Source: Amyloporia xantha
Lineage: Eukaryota; Basidiomycota; Agaricomycetes; Polyporales; Adustoporiaceae
Reading direction: 5' to 3'
Assembly: GCA_036971615.1 (NCBI GenBank)
Contig: JAYKKR010000016.1
Coordinates: 620,001 to 684,000, forward strand
Length of the DNA: 64,000 nt
Shown here: piece by piece, positions 52,615 through 64,000 of the stretch
How positions within the stretch are numbered: the stretch's first letter is position 1
Layout: every line of letters begins with the position of its first letter
The notes under the pieces: model-generated
Database searches by the model: none
What the model was told of the DNA's origin: nothing
The model's input: the letters and a program-made list of their open reading frames with translations, nothing else
Program-made: the position numbers and the translations under genes

Positions 52615-55600
52615 TCAAACAATTTGAACGAGCCCTGCAACGACTGTGATTGAGACATCGGTGGCGGCCAGGTCGGGAATATTACCGATGCCCAGTCCGT
52701 TTGGTCTCGACGAACGCGCAGGACTCATCAACGCAGGCGAGGAAAGCGACACCGACATGGGCTTGCCCTGTGGCTGTTGTCCGAAGGGTCCATCGTCGCC
52801 CAATAGATCCGCGGAGGCTTTCGCCGCAGAACTGGGTCCAGGAACCGGAGGGATGGGCTGCGGAAGAGGCGACGGCGGGGCAGGCCACCGTCCGGGACGC
52901 GCGGCTGCACGTTCCACCAGGTCGAGCGTGTGCAAATGCGATGCTGCCTTGTTGAGGCGAGAACTGGGGCCTGAATTTGTCTGGTGGGGCCGGGGCACTT
53001 TGAGCGCTATTGATGGGGGCGGCGCGAACCGAGGCGGTGTTTTCGATATGGGACGCGGAGGGGAGGGTGTCCTGAGGATGGGAGACAGGCCGCTCATGTC
53101 GAAGCCCGAGGCCTTTGCAGGCGTCAGGAACGAGTTCTCCGAGGAGAAGCTGTAGTCGGGCGCTGGAGACTCGAAGGAAGGGGACGTCTGAGACTGAAGG
53201 AAGGTCGAGGATGTGGAGGACTGGAAATCTGAAAATGAAGGGGAGTCGAACAAGATCCCCGATTGTGGCTGCGTGGACATGGCGGATGAGGAATGGAAGT
53301 CGGAGAAATCGTCATCATTCAACAAGTCTGGCTGGGGAACTGAAGACTTCGTCGTTGAGGTTGCCGATGGCTGCGACGTGGACGGTAACGACATCGTCGG
53401 GTGAGAAGATGCAACAGCAGCTGCGGGAGAGGGACGAGTTGATGCAAGAGGGACTTTGGTTGGGGTATGAGTACGTGACATCGACGGCCGCTTGGCCAAT
53501 ACCGGCTTGGATTGTACAGGCACGGTTGATGATGACAAGAAGTCAGTGAACTCGTCGTCATCATCACCGAAGGCAGCAAGCGGCAATGAGGCAGGCCTCT
53601 TCAGCTGAGCAGACGATGACGGAGGAGGAGCCAACGGAGGAGGGAGAACGGCTGCACTGTGCGTCCGAGAAGAAGGAGGTGGTGGAGGGAACGACGGTAA
53701 TGGCTTAGGCACAGCATTGGCCTCCGGGGTGCCATTTGGCCTCATTGCGTTCGGGTACAACTCTCCAAGAGGCAACGAAGACGTGGGAGTGTCTGGTTGG
53801 TTCTCCGCCTCGCTTAGTTCTGATGATCCTGTCATCGACGATGACGGCCGAGGAGGGGGAAACAAAGGAGGTGGCGCTCTAGAGTGTCTTGCCACATCCA
53901 CAAGCTTGCCCTCTGGCTGGGAACTAGGATTTGAGAAAGCTGATACTGGGGTCTGCGAGCGAGAAGATGGAGGTGAAGGGAGGTAAAAGGGTGCGGATGG
54001 CTGCTTCGCTAAGCCCACGGACAACGGTGACGGGCTCGATGGCCGTGTGTCTCGCCTCGACAAAACTGGCAAAATGGGCACACTCGGCGTAGATGGTCTT
54101 GACGGTTTGAGAATCGGTGCCGCCAGAGTGGGCTGAAGAGGCTCGGTGCCGCTCAGAGATGGCGAAGCGTTTGACGCAGAGCCCGATGCGCCAGTATCGA
54201 GTGAGCTGAAAAAAGAGTCGAAGCTGTTCATCGGTGACTCTGCACTCGACGCAGCACTGCTAGGACCACCGGCGGACGATGCGCTCCGCGGGGGAGCTGG
54301 CGGTGGCGGGGGTAAGATAGGCGGCAGCGGCTCTGGCTTCAGCACGGTAGAGAGCGCCTTCATACTCGCTTCAATGTCGTCTTCCGCATCGTCGTGCGCA
54401 CTCGGAACGATGTCCGAAAGGAACTCAAGATCATCGGACGAGAGCGCCAGGGAGCTCCGCGCGTTGCCTACGCCCATCGTGCTACGGCGACGCGAGAACC
54501 TGTTCAAGAAGCGCGACACGGCAGATGGCGCTGGGGGAGGAGCGGTTTCGGAAGAATCGATCTGGGGTTCTGGAGCATCCGCGTACGAGGACGTCGGCGT
54601 CGGTAGAACTGGAGACGGAGATACGGATGGAGCAGCCGTGTTCGCTGCAGCGGGAGTAGGATTGGGTAGTGACGAGGTGGAAGATGAGGCAACCTGGACT
54701 GGAAAGATTTCTTTATCGACACTGCTCCTGGTGGATGATTTGACACTATCCTCACTCCCTTGTCTGGAATGTGAGACGGCATCCCTCGAGGTTGCAATCT
54801 TAGTGCTCTCGGCACCTACTTGATCACCAGTGTCTTTGCTAGACGGCGATCGCGAATGACCGGTACTCGACTCTCTCCGGCTCCAGAACGAAAACAGACG
54901 TCCAGATGTTTTCTTAGTCTTGTTTGCGTCGACTGCAGCGTCGTTTGTAGGCTCCTTCTCTAGAATTCGCCATCCTAAAGGCACGTCGTCCTCAACAACT
55001 TCCTTGCGCTGCTTGACTGCTGCCTCCCACGCAGTGGAACCCCTCGCTGCGAGATAATGCGACATGGGACTATTTTTGGTCATGGCAAGGTTCTTGGTCA
55101 GACGAACAGACGATGCCGTTTTCTTGGCTATCGTTGTCTTGCCAAATTGCACCGGCGGTTGCAGAGTCAGCGGCGGAAGAAACGCCTCAATGAAAGACTC
55201 GCTGCAATACATTGGGAAGTAGATCAGGTTCTAGACATCGCAATGAGCTGGACTGTACTTACAGACCTTCAACACCCTCCATACCACTGCGCCAGTCATC
55301 GCTCCGTTTATCATCGCCCGTTTGCGTCTCCTCAGTAGGTTCGGGCCATGCCTCACGTGCGAACGGCTCGCATTCACTCAGCATGGCCGCTAGCATTTCC
55401 GGGGGCTATGGCAAAGTATATTTGTAAACTACTAGCGGTTCATACAGGCCACTACGAACACTAACTCACAACTCTGCGATCTCGCTGGGCCTTCCGCTGC
55501 CTTGCAGCCTCCCATTCATCTACCGGCTCTTGGGCGGTCTCCGCTGACGCTTCCGGACCATTTGCCCAGGCCGCGCCCCATGCATCTGCGTTCAAATCCT

Positions 55601-56141
55601 TCTCTTCCAGAGCGAGAGCAGCACCCTCATCTGGAACAATGGCAGATTCGAATGTCCCGAATACATCTAGGTCAGCAGACGGGGATGATGCTTCAAGGTC
55701 CGGTAATTGTACTGGTGAAAGCGGGAGTTGCGTGTGCGTAGGCGAGGCCGGCGCAAAGGAATCATCTTCCAGTTCCAATGCAGATTGCGGCACAGGCACA
55801 GACGTGACGGCCGTTTCTTCCTCCTCTTCCGGGGTTGACGACGAGGGTTCGTCCTGCTCCGCAGCAGACTTGTTGATTTGAATATTACCGTAAGTGCTGG
55901 AGCCCCAAGCAAGGTCAGGCTCGGTCTGAGTCCACGAGAAGCCCGATCTTTCTACTGAAGGTTCATTCCATTGAACACCAGCACCAGTAGACCAAGATGG
56001 CGTTGCAAGATCAGCTTCCTCGTCCGAGACTGCGAGTTTTGGAGAGACCCAAGAGTCGCCCGAGTTCGTGGACGGCTTCAATTGTTCGGATATGACGGAC
56101 TCTGGAGGATCACTCCAGGCGTTCGAGTAAAGGTCATCCAT
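52615..56141 (-). CDS. long disordered protein with acidic DFxDF-type motifs, possible clathrin-adaptor accessory
   Basis: Three minus-strand exons, 55470..56141, 55263..55405 and 52615..55201, give 1133 aa. The start is MDDLYSNAWSDPPESVISEQ. Scattered W/F motifs in acidic context appear at both ends (DDEFTDFLSS, DDDFSDFHSS, SFSDFQSS, LDVFGTFESA). A conserved-looking segment, FGKTTIAKKTASSVRLTKNL to DVPLGWRIL, sits near residue 310, followed by a Pro/Ser-rich region of about 750 residues. Phe-in-acid motifs of this kind bind adaptor ear domains in endocytic and AP-1 accessory proteins, so a trafficking role is possible but inferred. The stop at 52615 may not be the real end: another frame continues to 52473. 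Confidence 0.6.
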
Positions 56142-56556
56142 GCAGCAGAACGAAGCAGATTGGTGGGATTAAGACCTCGTTAGTAGGATTGAAGTAGTAT
56201 ATACAAGTGTATACTCGAAGGATACACCGGTTACGTGACGGTGCCGGGTTCAAGATTCAGTCTCCGCGAACCGCTCTGTTCAGTTGAGTTTCGCACTCGT
56301 CTCTCAAGACCAGTGTCGCCTTTGTGTTCCCCCTCTCCTTTCTCAGACTAAGCTTTAGCAAGCTCTACAAAATCTCTATCTGTTTTGTGTAGAAGCGTCG
56401 CGACATCGGTAGAAAACATCGCAAAGGGGAATTGAACCGTGAAGGAAGACCCCGGCCACTCCTGCGCATCTGAATCTCGCGAGCTGGGGGCCGCGACGGA
56501 TCCTCTTGTGGTTGCAACTTGGCGGTGAACTTCACACTCCTCACTATCTTGTTCAC
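56142..56556. promoter_or_regulatory. divergent promoter between the disordered protein and Ste50
   Basis: 415 bp between outward-facing start codons. Pyrimidine-rich CCCTCTCCTTTCTC near 56330 is a typical fungal promoter feature on the Ste50 side. No TATA box is assigned. Confidence 0.4.
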
Positions 56557-59021
56557 ATGGACTCGTCGTCCTTCGAGCACCGGACGAGCATACTGGAGTG
56601 GGACGAGAGTGACGTCCACGGTTGGTTCGTCAGGCTCGGTCTCCCGCAGTATGAGAACCAGATCAGAGGTGCGTGTGGCATTGCCATCGTCCGATGGAGC
56701 CAGTGTTCTCAACGGCCACAATAGAGCACAGAGTTTCCGGTGACATCCTATGCCTTCTTGACGCAGAAGGCCTGAAAGAAGTTGGTATTGCTACTATCGG
56801 CCAGCGGCTGGCCATCCTCAAGGGCGTGTACAATATCAAGCTCGCGCAAGGCATACCTATCGAGTCGGATCACTATGTCCCCCCTTGTAAGACAAAGTCC
56901 TGATTAACCATGCAGCTGGGCTCATGCGCTCCTTTATAAAGCTGAGGTAGAGGAGCGGAAGGAACAGGTGAACGTGGATAAATTGTACAACTTGTTGAAG
57001 GATCAAAGTATGTGCGCGATGTCACTCCGCGCTCCGCCACTAACCATATCCGCAGGCGAGCGGTTACGTTTACTAGAAGAGGATAATCGGCGACTCACAG
57101 AGCACCTTCAGTCCTGTGTCGAAGATGTCAACAGTATTCGCAACAGCACCGTCCAGCCGCGTTCACAAGTATGTACGTTTAGGTTTATGTTCTCACACTG
57201 TCTAATGGTTTATGCAGACGGAGACGGAAAGCCCTGTGAGGCAACACTCTTTCAAATGGGCCTCATTTGTTAAGCCCGTGCGCTCTCCGACCAAACCGGC
57301 TCCAGAGGTCGTCGAGTCACCGCAACCGTCACCTCAGCGTCTCGAACACGACGTCAATTCGAATAATTCGCGCAGTGGTCCTTCATCTGATCGATCTCGC
57401 TCACATCCGACCACAAGTCCAGCTGAACAGGCTTCGACATCACAGGCGGCTGTCGCGTCGAGCAGCTTGCAACCACCAAAGCCGATGAGACAAGACAGCG
57501 CCGACAATCTCAAGAGCTTCAAGGTCAGTCTGGACGATCCGGCATGGAAGGTGCTCCCTGCTGCATTGAAGAAATACAAGATCAACAACGATGACTGGCA
57601 AAACTATGCCATGTTCATCTGCTACGGGTCTACAGGTACGCCCTTCGTCCTAGTTCGTCATTTCACGTGACTCAAGGTTTCGAAGGGAATCGCATTGAGC
57701 GCTGTTTGAGTTACGACGAGAAGCCGCTGCTCTTGTTCCAGAAATTGAAAGATGCCAAGAAGAACCCAGTTTTCATGCTCAAACACATCAAGGACATCCG
57801 CTCACCTATCGCCGTTGCACAGCAGAAGCAGGCCGCGCGCAAAGCCTCTTCTGAGACATCCTCCGCCAGATCGCCGCCGCTATCATCATCACAACCGCAC
57901 AGTCATGGCCAGAATCAGCAAGCGCAGGGTCAGGATGGCAATGGTCATTCGCTCAAGCTACAAGTCAACGGCCGTCCAAATGTTACGCCTGCACTGATGA
58001 CCGGTGTACCCAATGTGCAATCTGGGTGGCCGGAGCTTCTTTCGCCTGCGGTCGACAACAAGGAGCGCGCAGACGAGCTCAACAGTTCAACAGAGAACCT
58101 GAGGTCGCAGAATTCACACGCGTCGGGTTCGGCAGAAGGTCCAGACGTTGTCAGTCCACCGACGGTGGTCCGGGAGATCCCACCATCGACAGGAGTGTCA
58201 TACGCGGTAGCAATCTACCCATACATGGCAGAGCAAGAAGACGAGTTCGACGTCGTTGTGTAAGTGATTTATCTTTGATGAGTGCGGATCTTCCTTGATA
58301 TGATTGGCTTGATACAGTGGGGACACGTTCATCATCCTTTCGAGAGCACGGGGCTGGTGGGTTGTACAACAGGATCCGGCAGGCTCCGGACAGGTCGAAC
58401 CAGACACGAGCAAGCAGGGTTGGGTACCCGCAGGCTGCCTACTTGAAACCAGCGTGCCAGTTGCTACAGCTATTGCGGAAGCTACGACTCGAGGCTCCTC
58501 CTCGAACTCACCACCGGTGTCACCCGCTGACAGAACACCTATCCTTCCTCTCAATATTCTATCAACAAGTTTCCCTGGCATTGCGCTGATGGACTACAAG
58601 AAGAAAGGCGACGAAGAGCTGAACCTTGCAAAAGATGACTACCTGCGGGTGTTCAAGCGGTATAATCATTGGTCTTACGTATGTGCTTTCTCTCTAGTGG
58701 CAGAATGTGCCCTCATCCTTGCTCTCGCCAGGCTGTGAAAGAAGAGACTGGTGATCGTGGTTGGGTACCTGTGAGTGATTTGAGAGATGCAATCAAATAT
58801 ATATCACTGATGTCGTGTAGTCCTGGTTTATCGGCAAGGTTCCTACGACCTCAGGTGGTCCGCAGACTCCGAGCACAAGCGGTGCTTCTAACAACCTCTC
58901 TGCATCTTATGCGGAGGGTGATTCACGCTACGGAAACGACTCTATTTCGCAACAGCCGCAAGTATCGCCGATGTCCTCAGCATTCCCTCCGATGCAGTCC
59001 CGAACGACAGCAGTCGTCTGA
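56557..59021 (+). CDS. STE50: Ste50-type MAPK adaptor with SAM, Ras-association and two SH3 domains
   Basis: Nine exons: 56557..56668, 56725..56863, 56916..57007, 57056..57168, 57218..57635, 57686..58259, 58318..58678, 58732..58770 and 58821..59021, giving 682 aa. Residues about 10-80 are a SAM domain (WDESDVHGWFVRLGLPQYEN, GDILCLLDAEGLKEVGIATI). A coiled coil follows (LRLLEEDNRRLTEHLQSCVE). A Ras-association domain covers about 270-350 (WQNYAMFICYGSTGN, CLSYDEKPLLLFQKLKDAKK). Two SH3 domains follow: AVAIYPYMAEQEDEFDVVVG with GWWVV, and IALMDYKKKGDEELNLAKDD with RGWVP. Ste50 links small GTPases to the Ste11 MAPKKK in mating, stress and filamentous growth. Added SH3 domains are a basidiomycete feature. 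The 56863/56916 junction is the least certain. Confidence 0.88.
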
Positions 59022-59907
59022 GCGCCAAGATATTCATTTCTCATTCTCATTTATGGTTTTTATGTTTCGTGTGCGCTCCTTCTAGTCGCAGCTACATCAT
59101 TATGTCAATAGTGCATATACTCCACGCCCCACTCTCCTTCATACTTCGTGGTACATAGCTATTTATCGGACACATGGTTTGCTCTCCCCGCTTGACATTC
59201 ATTCTGTCTTCCTCGCATACGGCCTTCACGACACGTCCCGGCTTCGTTCACCTGTATGATATGTTTCCTCTCGATTCAGCTATGCTCAAGGCATCTGCAC
59301 ATCCTTTCGCTCCTGTATACAGTATATACAGTGGGTCTTTAGACTAGCATTCAGCGGTCTACGCAATTTGCAAGTCAAGTTGCAGCTCAATTCTTCTATA
59401 TCAGAACGGCACCCATAAGTGAAGACCTAACCAACGGCAGACGTTCGTTTCGCATTACTCAAAAGTGCGCTGATATTCTCCTCGATATAACGTTTGCTAT
59501 ACTTCTCACAAGATCAAGGAATCCATCAAGATGCAGAGATGCTCATTGAATCGCAGTAACAAGAGCATTTGTATCTCGTATATCGGAGAATTTCATGCAT
59601 CAATAGCGCATTGTCGACGTCCACATTGACAATGACATCCTCGGACGACGCGAGTACGTTTTGTGTAGAAAGGAATGTTTGCTGCACCGCCGAGGCGTGA
59701 GTCTGTACAAAAGAATGACAATCTATGCAAGAATAGTGAGATATGTTTTATAACTTCTACGTGTGGGCTTCTCATAGGATATGCAGCACGGTCAGCGCTC
59801 CCACGATACCAGACTCCCGTATATATTTGAGTCGAGAAGGTGATATAATATGTAACGCGTAGCGCGACATACGAGGTCAGGAACAACGTTCGTCATCGGG
59901 ACAACGG
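59022..59907. other. convergent intergenic region
   Basis: About 890 bp between the Ste50 stop and the P450 stop. Short TATA-rich repeats such as GTATACAGTATATACAG near 59315 are present. No gene is supported. Confidence 0.4.
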
Positions 59908-62289
59908 TCAAACGACCGTGACTTTCAAAGGCATCTCGGCCTTCCTGCTGCTGCGCCCGACTGTAGGGTACTGAATTCCGGCGACATTCCAGACGACCTC
60001 CTTATCCGAGGGAGAGAACTTGAAGCTGGACAACAGGACAGCCAGCACGACCTCTGTACATAGCATTAGTATCCCTGGAGATAACAACGCAGATAGGCAG
60101 GGGACGGGACGTACTCATTTCCAACTGGGAGAATTTGAATCCACTATGAAGCCTAGTGAGCACGGGAGATTTGGTGAGAAGTGAAGAAGACATACATGCA
60201 AGCCCTGCTGCCGCCGAGGAAGGTCATCCTGTAGATAGCAACATCAAGTTGCGCACCGGATCTATGATCAGTGAATACTCACAAGTGCGAGTAGACACCC
60301 GGAACGTGTGCATCGCTGACGGTTTCGGGGAGGGGAGAGAGCCAGCGCTCCGGCTTCCATTCGGCAGCATCCGGACCCCAAATCTCAGGGTTGCGGTTGG
60401 ACGCCAGGATACCGATGATAATGCCTGTGTTCTTGGGTACAGGGATCTCGTGCATCAAGGTACCGTCTACCCCACGGATTGGTGAAGACAGCGGTAGTAT
60501 CATGTCCTTCCGAGCCCTAAGCATGTACGTTAGTCGACCCCAATGGCGACGACGTCGGAGAATAGACGTCGAGATCAGCATGATGTACGCACGTCCGTGT
60601 GAGAAATGGGACCGGAGCATATCTGCTCAGTCGATTCAGTTTTCTGAAATCTCAGAAGAGAGGACAGAAGACCCACAATCGCAGTGTTTCTCGACAGACG
60701 GCGTCGAGGTACGGGAGCTCGACTAGTTGATCATATGGAATGTCAGTGCTCTCACCACGGGCTTCAAGAATTTCCGCTCGGAGTTTTTGCTGAACATCCG
60801 GATGATCAGAGAGCAGCTGGAGGATATGCGCGAGCGCGCCCGACGTAGTGTCCATTCCCGCGAAGATGAAGGTCCTACACAAAAATGTGACTCATTGAAT
60901 CGCGACCAGGACCAGGCGACAACGCACGACATCTGCCCGAGCAGCTCCTCCTCGGGTAGCTTGTCTTCTTCCGATGCGAGCATGTTCGCTTGCACTGCCA
61001 GGAAAGGAAGGAGTCGTCAGCCCGGAGACTTCCACCACACGAAGAGACGACTGACTGAGTTTGCTCATGATGTCCTTGCCTTCGCCTACCTGGTGCACAA
61101 CGGCCTCGTCGCCCTTCTCGATGGCAGCCTTCTTCTCCTCGAATATGCGGCGCGAGTAATGGTCGAGGGAGTCGGATATTTCCCGAGCACGATGGATATG
61201 CTCGTTCGGGATGAGATCCATGAGACGTCGACGGAGAGCGGGAGTGCCAATTTTCATGGCGAGCGGCAAGAAGGGACGGAGGAGCCTCAAAGGAAACAAT
61301 GTAGGGCTGTGGTTGGTGACGATCCACGCGTGAGCTTTATAGACACACATGCCGCACTACACTTACACAAGTGCCTTGATAGCCTCGCCGTACGCGTCTG
61401 ATGAATCATTGTCGAGGGGGTCAAACGAATAACCGAGGCCTGCCTGCCCGACGAGCTCAAGTGCTGTACGCGCCATCCAGTCGAGAATGTCGATATCCTT
61501 CGTTTCTCCCTTCACCCGCGAAGCAATAGCGTCTCGGAGCTGTCAATATAGCCGCTAAGCCGGCATGTAAGTGCACACAAGAGAAGTCACAAACATTGTA
61601 AGTGATTTTGTAGAAGATAGGAACCATGTGCCGCATGTGGTTGATGGAGAAGACAGGGTTGAGCAACTTGCGCTGTCTACGGTGGCGATCGCCTGCGTCC
61701 CGACCGTGCGTCAGCTTTGACAGAAGGATTCCAGACCGACAATATATGAACCGACCTATTGTAGCAAGTAACCCGTCCCCCAACATCAGATGCATGGATC
61801 TAAGGGAACATGAGCTTGAATAAATATCTGAAAAGGACGGTGAGACTCACGCCAGGAATTCTTCCTGCTCCTCATAGATGTGCTGATCTTTGACAATAAC
61901 ACTATGCAACGCAGTTGGATCGAAGACAAATAATTGCTTGCTCTGCGTGCATTTATATGTGAGCATAACTACAGGGTCACATTTGTAGCCCATGAACTTA
62001 CTCCAAAGGTCCCATTGAGTTTGACAACCGAACCATATTTCTCCCCGAGTTCATACTGGAAGTCCCAGCCGTGCCGGTCGAAAAATTGTCCCAAATTGCC
62101 TGTACACCCAGGTCATATATCTTTCACTCGTAGACATAGATACTATCATCAGATACCTTTGGAGAAGGATTGCGGAGGAGGACCGGGGATGTTGTCAAGG
62201 GGGGAACGGCCATAGAGCAGCTTGCCGATGCGCCAGACTACCCATAGTGTTCCGCAGAGCAGACTGGTCCGGACGATTTCGAATAGCAT
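59908..62289 (-). CDS. cytochrome P450 monooxygenase (membrane-anchored)
   Basis: An intron-rich minus-strand gene from MLFEIVRTSLLCGTLWVVWR to VTVV followed by TGA at 59908-59910. The N terminus is a hydrophobic anchor followed by the proline hinge DNIPGPPPQS. Conserved elements are the substrate/oxygen I helix FIFAGMDTTSGALAHI, the K-helix ExxR in AVCRETLRL, the PERW motif in EWKPERWLSPLP, and the heme loop FLGGSRACIGFKF in which the cysteine binds iron and one intron interrupts the loop. It should be an endoplasmic-reticulum monooxygenase fed by NADPH-P450 reductase. Fungal P450s of this look act on xenobiotics or secondary metabolites; the substrate cannot be assigned. Exon boundaries were checked only around the motifs. 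Confidence 0.9.
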
Positions 62290-62698
62290 GACTGCACCGC
62301 AATACCCTCCAGGAGTATCTCACACACAAGACAAAACCACAAGAGAATATCGTGTGCATTGCACAAGTACATACGGTGTATATATATTGGCTGGACAGCA
62401 TGCTGAGGTACCGACGAGATTGCAAAGTCGCACGTAGGCAATCGGGATGATCGCGCTAAATTTTACCATGGCCAGGCACTGCTGGTCGGCTCCTTCCCCA
62501 CACGGAAAGGTGTACCAGGTAGATCCATCAGACGGCTCGAATCTGGTGAATTCCTGGAAAAAATCCCGACGGGAATCGCTCCATTTGACGTGGCGCAGTG
62601 CGCACGCATTGTATGTCTTTGACAGGCCCTCCCAAAAAGAGGACATCTCGAGCTCACTTGGCATACTAAGTAATCATATATTGTAAATGGGCCCATAG
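62290..62698. other. intergenic, P450 promoter side
   Basis: About 410 bp. A minus-strand open frame starting at 62664 (MPSELEMSSFWEGLSKTYNA) has mildly protein-like content but no recognisable family and runs into the P450 promoter. I do not call it a gene. Confidence 0.3.
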
Positions 62699-63132
62699 TC
62701 ATGAAGGAGGAGGGCTTGAATCGTGTTGCTGTTGGCCTCCGAGCCTGTTGCGCTCCAGCCTCTGGCGACGGTCAGCCTCTAGGCCATTGATTGCTCTAAC
62801 ATAGTACGCAGTTCCAACGACAAATTGCATCGGCCAAGCATCGGCAATCACAAGTTCTATATAGAGTGTTCCTGTATCGACTAGTGATAGGCCGACTCCC
62901 ACCAAGTCCACCCAATGATATCCCTTCCATTGAATAGAGCCTCATATCGCTGCTCTGCCGTAGCGCGTATATCGTAGAATGTATCTTCACCATATAACAG
63001 AAGCCTTGAACCCGAAATGGTGTTGTTTTCGCGCAGTTCAAGAACGAAAAGTACCTGATTCTGAGGCTTTCCCGGCGCACCGATGTATCTGGCTTGCTGT
63101 TCAAAAATCACGAGCCACGGAGGTGCCTTCAT
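62699..63132 (-). pseudogene. small protein gene with apparent frameshift, unknown family
   Basis: Two adjoining minus-strand frames look like one protein of about 144 aa. The first part runs from MKAPPWLVIFEQQARYIGAP to AEQRYEALFNG (start 63132). The second runs from HWVDLVGVGLSLVDTG to QQQHDSSPPPS (stop 62699). The frame changes by one base near 62915-62930, where no intron can fit. Either a one-base mutation has broken the gene or the sequence has a one-base error. I do not recognise the family; neither part has a signal peptide or clear membrane segment. It is divergent from the DnaJ gene that follows. Confidence 0.5.
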
Positions 63133-63563
63133 CCGCAGACAGTCGGGCGGTGTCAGCAGGGTTGTGTAAAGCAGTCGGCGAGGTAACAGGAGGGCGAAGA
63201 GTCAAGACTCATTAAATAGCAGAAACAGTTCGGACTTCGACATAGTCCGCAAAGCAAGTTAACGGCCGCAGAAGAGACAATAGACCACAGCGAATAGGTG
63301 GCTACGCAAAGCTCTCACTGATGAGAAGTCAACAAAGACGGTCGGTCAAAGGAGTCCGGGGCTAAGAATATTCAGTGCGAGATCAATGCCGCAATGCCGG
63401 CCATATGAGACGCGACGCACGTGACTTACCGCGTGTCTCGAAGTCGAACATGGATTGCCCGCGAGGTCGTTAGCCCATAGCGACATCGCGATCCCCATCC
63501 TCCTCCTGCGCTGTATATTCCCGGTTTTCCCAAGACTCATCCTGGACATCTTCTAGAAGTGTA
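63133..63563. promoter_or_regulatory. divergent promoter between the small gene and DnaJ gene 2
   Basis: About 430 bp between outward-facing starts with no supported gene. No core motif is assigned. Confidence 0.35.
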
Positions 63564-64000
63564 ATGGGCCAAATGGCCGCAAGCCGCACATTGTATGATA
63601 TTCTGGGCATCGGGCAAGGTGCCTCGACCGATGCAGGTGGGGGATCTTCCCGAGTGAAAGAGTGCTTGAAGAATCTGACCACAACAATCCAGTCCGCAAG
63701 GCGTATAAGTTAAAGGCGCTCGAGACACATCCTGGTGGGTGGTTGTGGTCAAAATGTGGTGGCATCGAGGTGATCTGACCGTCCGCCAGACAAATTGCCA
63801 CGAGGCGCAAGAGAGGCTGAGATCGCCGCCGCAGAGGCGCGCTTTAGAGAAGTTCGCGCCACTGCTCTGATCACGTAGTGTGTCGCATTGAACAAAGTTT
63901 ACTCCGCGCAGGTTCGAACCGCCTTCGAAGTTCTCAGTGATCCGGCGAAACGACGTGTAAGTCCTCCTTCACGATCACACACGCGGCGGTGATCGTCACG
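63564..64000 (+). CDS. DnaJ (Hsp40) protein, N-terminal part only
   Basis: Four exons are visible, 63564..63636, 63693..63734, 63790..63851 and 63912..63956, and the gene continues past the window after the GTAAGT donor at 63957. The encoded start is MGQMAASRTLYDILGIGQGA, then VRKAYKLKALETHPDKLPRG with the HPD motif created across the second intron, then EARFREVRTAFEVLSDPAKR. This is a nearly complete J domain, which stimulates Hsp70. The first intron interrupts the codon before RKAY in the same phase as in the other DnaJ gene at 50181, as expected for a shared ancestry. What follows the J domain is outside the window. Confidence 0.85.

Noticed and set aside
54146..54823. 225-codon plus-strand open frame, and a similar one at 52646..53155
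   Set aside because: Both mirror the low-complexity Ser/Pro/Asp-rich minus-strand exon and show no family resemblance.
62320..62664. Minus-strand 114-codon open frame before the P450 gene
   Set aside because: No known domain, no homologous look, and it runs through the P450 promoter; reported only as an intergenic note.

Overview
This 64 kb window is nuclear DNA from a filamentous basidiomycete, most likely an agaricomycete. Genes are dense and cut by many short GT-AG introns, mostly 40-115 nt. The gene content fits: fungal tropomyosin, Ste50, IPI3, a DUF2408 protein, the fungal 21 kDa complex I subunit, a GH3 beta-xylosidase, a class P450, small secreted proteins and F-box expansions. I cannot name the species.

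Layout. 1-9.7 kb: end of an Arg/Asp-rich protein gene (+), mitochondrial bL21m (-) divergent from ATP1 (+), a DUF2408 gene (-) divergent from tropomyosin (+), then MsrB (-). 10-20.3 kb: secreted GH3 beta-xylosidase (-) and a large ABCC/MRP-type ABC transporter (-). 20.3-28 kb: a MITE-like element, a long disordered protein gene (+) with duplicated exon modules, and a 2.3 kb empty stretch. 27.4-36.7 kb: a head-to-tail tandem duplication of a three-gene cassette: small secreted Cys-rich protein (+), SDR oxidoreductase (-), F-box protein (+). The F-box gene is a decayed relic in the first copy. 37.7-40 kb: AT-rich DNA followed by a chromodomain protein whose main domain resembles the 5-hmdU-DNA-kinase helical / alpha-glutamyl-putrescinyl-thymine pyrophosphorylase families, a candidate DNA-base hypermodification factor. 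40.6-52 kb: CDK7/Kin28 kinase (+), nuclear-basket nucleoporin-like protein with two RanBP2 zinc fingers (-), complex I 21 kDa subunit (+), IPI3 (-), a 1.39 kb inverted-repeat element, and a DnaJ protein (+). 52.6-64 kb: a disordered protein with acidic DFxDF-type motifs (-), Ste50 with SAM, RA and two SH3 domains (+), a cytochrome P450 (-), a small gene that looks frameshifted (-), and the start of a second DnaJ gene (+).

Most neighbours are unrelated housekeeping genes in divergent or convergent pairs, as usual in fungi. The accessory parts are the tandem cassette, the two repeat elements, the exon-shuffled disordered protein and the chromodomain gene in its AT-rich setting. Exon boundaries were derived by hand from splice sites, reading phase and family resemblance. 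No database search was run.
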